From: DAOPJM01 sp035399665
GTDB taxonomy: Bacteria > Bacillota > Clostridia > Christensenellales > CAG-138
NCBI GenBank assembly: GCA_035399665.1
Contig: DAOPJM010000028.1
Coordinates: 1 to 24,075 of the forward strand
DNA: 24,075 nt
Direction of reading: 5' to 3'
Both the position numbers and the translations under genes were made by a program. Within the stretch, counting starts at the first letter, position 1; each line of letters opens with the position of its first letter. The notes below the pieces were generated by a model that saw only the letters and a program-made list of their open reading frames with translations, did not search any database and had not been told where the DNA came from. Shown in pieces: positions 23,047 to 24,075 of the stretch.

Positions 23047-23877
23047 TTACGCGCCGTACTCGTCCATCAGAGGTACCCAGTCGCAATCGAAGTACTTGTT
23101 GTACAGTTCGTTGTAGGTGCCGTTGAGCTTGCAAACCTTGAGGTAGGTGTTGAAAGCGTCGCGCAGGGTGTAGGACTTCATATCGAGATCGAGAGCGAAC
23201 GCTACGGTATCGGTATCGAGGTACTGAGGAAGGTAGGTAACAGAGCTGTCGCCCTTCATCAGCATGTACGCCTGATTGGTGTCGGTGAGGTAAACGTCCG
23301 CACGACCTGCCTTCAGAGCCGCGATAGCATCGCTGGTGGAGGACAGAGCGCTTACTGTGGCGTTCGGGAACCTCTCGTAGGCCATATCCTCATAGATGGA
23401 GCCTGCGGGGGCGGTAATGGTGACGGACGCGTCATTCAGCTGATCTACATTGGTATAGGGGCTGTCAGACAAAACGACCGCTACGCAGCTTGCATATCCC
23501 ACGGCGTCGGTGAACAGCACTGTGGCTGAACGGGCGGCGGTACGGGAGATGTTGGAGCTGATGATGTTGGCCTTGCCGGTCTGTACGGCGGGGATAAGCT
23601 CGGAGAACTCAAGGGGCATCCACTCGACCGCAACGCCGATCGATGCTGCAAAGCCCGAAATGAGTTCAACCGCGAAGCCCGTGTAATTGCCGGTAGCCGG
23701 GTCGGTGTAACCCCACGGCTCGTCGCCAATCTCGAAAGCTGCTACCAGCTTGCCGGACGACATGACCTGTGAGAGTGTGTCTTCCTCCGAAGAGGAGTTG
23801 GCGCTTTGGGTCGCACATCCTGTAAGGCAAAGTGCCAGCAGGACAAATGCAAGTACCAGAGAGATGTGTTTCTTCAT
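23047..23877 (-). CDS. Amino-acid-type substrate-binding lipoprotein (SBP family 3)
   Basis: A 276-residue protein with a signal peptide and lipobox CLTGC (C21), so it is anchored outside the membrane. It belongs to solute-binding family 3: a WGYTDPATGNYTGFAVEL opening, a SRTAARSATVLF segment with the Arg that usually grips a ligand carboxylate, and the later AALKAGRADVYLTD hinge region. The start MKKH at 23877 is chosen because AAGGAG lies 8 nt upstream; a frame extending to 23922 lacks this. The ligand is probably an amino acid, opine-like or sugar-amine compound. Its genomic link to sugar-processing enzymes makes an ordinary amino acid less likely. Confidence 0.9.
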   Translation of the reverse strand: MKKHISLVLAFVLLALCLTGCATQSANSSSEEDTLSQVMSSGKLVAAFEIGDEPWGYTDPATGNYTGFAVELISGFAASIGVAVEWMPLEFSELIPAVQTGKANIISSNISRTAARSATVLFTDAVGYASCVAVVLSDSPYTNVDQLNDASVTITAPAGSIYEDMAYERFPNATVSALSSTSDAIAALKAGRADVYLTDTNQAYMLMKGDSSVTYLPQYLDTDTVAFALDLDMKSYTLRDAFNTYLKVCKLNGTYNELYNKYFDCDWVPLMDEYGA

Positions 23878-24075
23878 GATTCCGCTCCTTTTTTCTTTTG
23901 TTTGCTCAACCTTTCGATTCACAGCGCTTTATTGGGGTGCTTTACCGTCGCGGCTTGACCTGCCGCCGCTAAGCCCGCTGCCCTTATCGCGGTGAACGAA
24001 ATTAGATTCCGTTTGGGGTTCCTTGGTTTTCGAGGATCGTTCCTTTGATTCTTGGGTCGCCTGTCTTTTTTCTTT
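23878..24075. other. Upstream region of the transporter cluster
   Basis: This is 198 bp with no recognised gene, running to the window edge. It should hold the main promoter of the minus-strand transporter and sugar cluster, but no pair of hexamers with 16-18 bp spacing stands out. Only the ribosome binding site of the binding-protein gene (AAGGAG) is clear. Confidence 0.4.

Overview
The window looks like a chromosomal segment of an anaerobic, Gram-positive-type bacterium, most likely an uncultured member of the Clostridia. The evidence is a moderately high G+C (by eye in the mid-50s percent), strong AGGAGG-type ribosome binding sites, sigma-A style promoters, lipobox-carrying surface lipoproteins, Thr/Pro-rich linkers in an exported protein, and oxygen-sensitive metalloenzyme genes ([FeFe]-hydrogenase maturases and nitrogenase-like proteins). 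The exact taxon cannot be read from the sequence alone. No rRNA, tRNA, CRISPR array, transposase or phage gene was seen.

Layout. (1) 1-5141, minus strand: a very large exported protein, cut by the left window edge, that combines a caspase-like (clan CD) domain with an M30-like HEFQH metalloprotease domain. Upstream of it is a transglutaminase-like lipoprotein with its own good promoter. (2) 5142-5550: a non-coding divergent region with an inverted repeat and a structured leader RNA ending in an intrinsic-terminator hairpin just before the next operon. (3) 5551-14659, plus strand: a tightly packed operon that is the most notable part of the window. In order it encodes a TM1266-family protein, a FecCD-type permease, an ABC ATPase fused to a second TM1266-like domain, HydE, a NifH-like reductase, a NifD-like subunit, a NifK-like subunit, a FecB-type lipoprotein and HydF. 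HydG and the hydrogenase are absent. (4) 14743-15826, plus strand: a D-2-hydroxyacid dehydrogenase with its own promoter, ending at a bidirectional terminator. (5) 15896-23877, minus strand: a second large cluster with a polar-amino-acid-type ABC transporter (binding protein, two permeases, ATPase), a ribokinase-like kinase, a SIS isomerase, an RbsD/FucU mutarotase, an HpcH/HpaI aldolase, a GntR/FCD regulator and an iron-type alcohol dehydrogenase. A promoter inside the cluster, with a palindrome over its -10 box, could separate the aldolase-regulator-dehydrogenase genes.

How the genes may work together. In region 3 the ATP-driven NifH-like reductase should deliver electrons to the NifD/NifK-like pair, which lacks the ligands for FeMo-cofactor. 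HydE (radical SAM) and HydF ([4Fe-4S] GTPase scaffold) normally build part of the hydrogenase H-cluster, and the Fec-type transporter normally imports iron chelates or corrinoids. Co-transcription suggests import of a metal compound followed by reduction or cofactor assembly, perhaps supplying the H-cluster pathway or building a related cofactor. That is inference. Region 5 looks like uptake and catabolism of a sugar-acid or sugar-amine compound: phosphorylation, isomerisation, aldol cleavage to a pyruvate-type 2-oxoacid plus an aldehyde, and reduction of that aldehyde.
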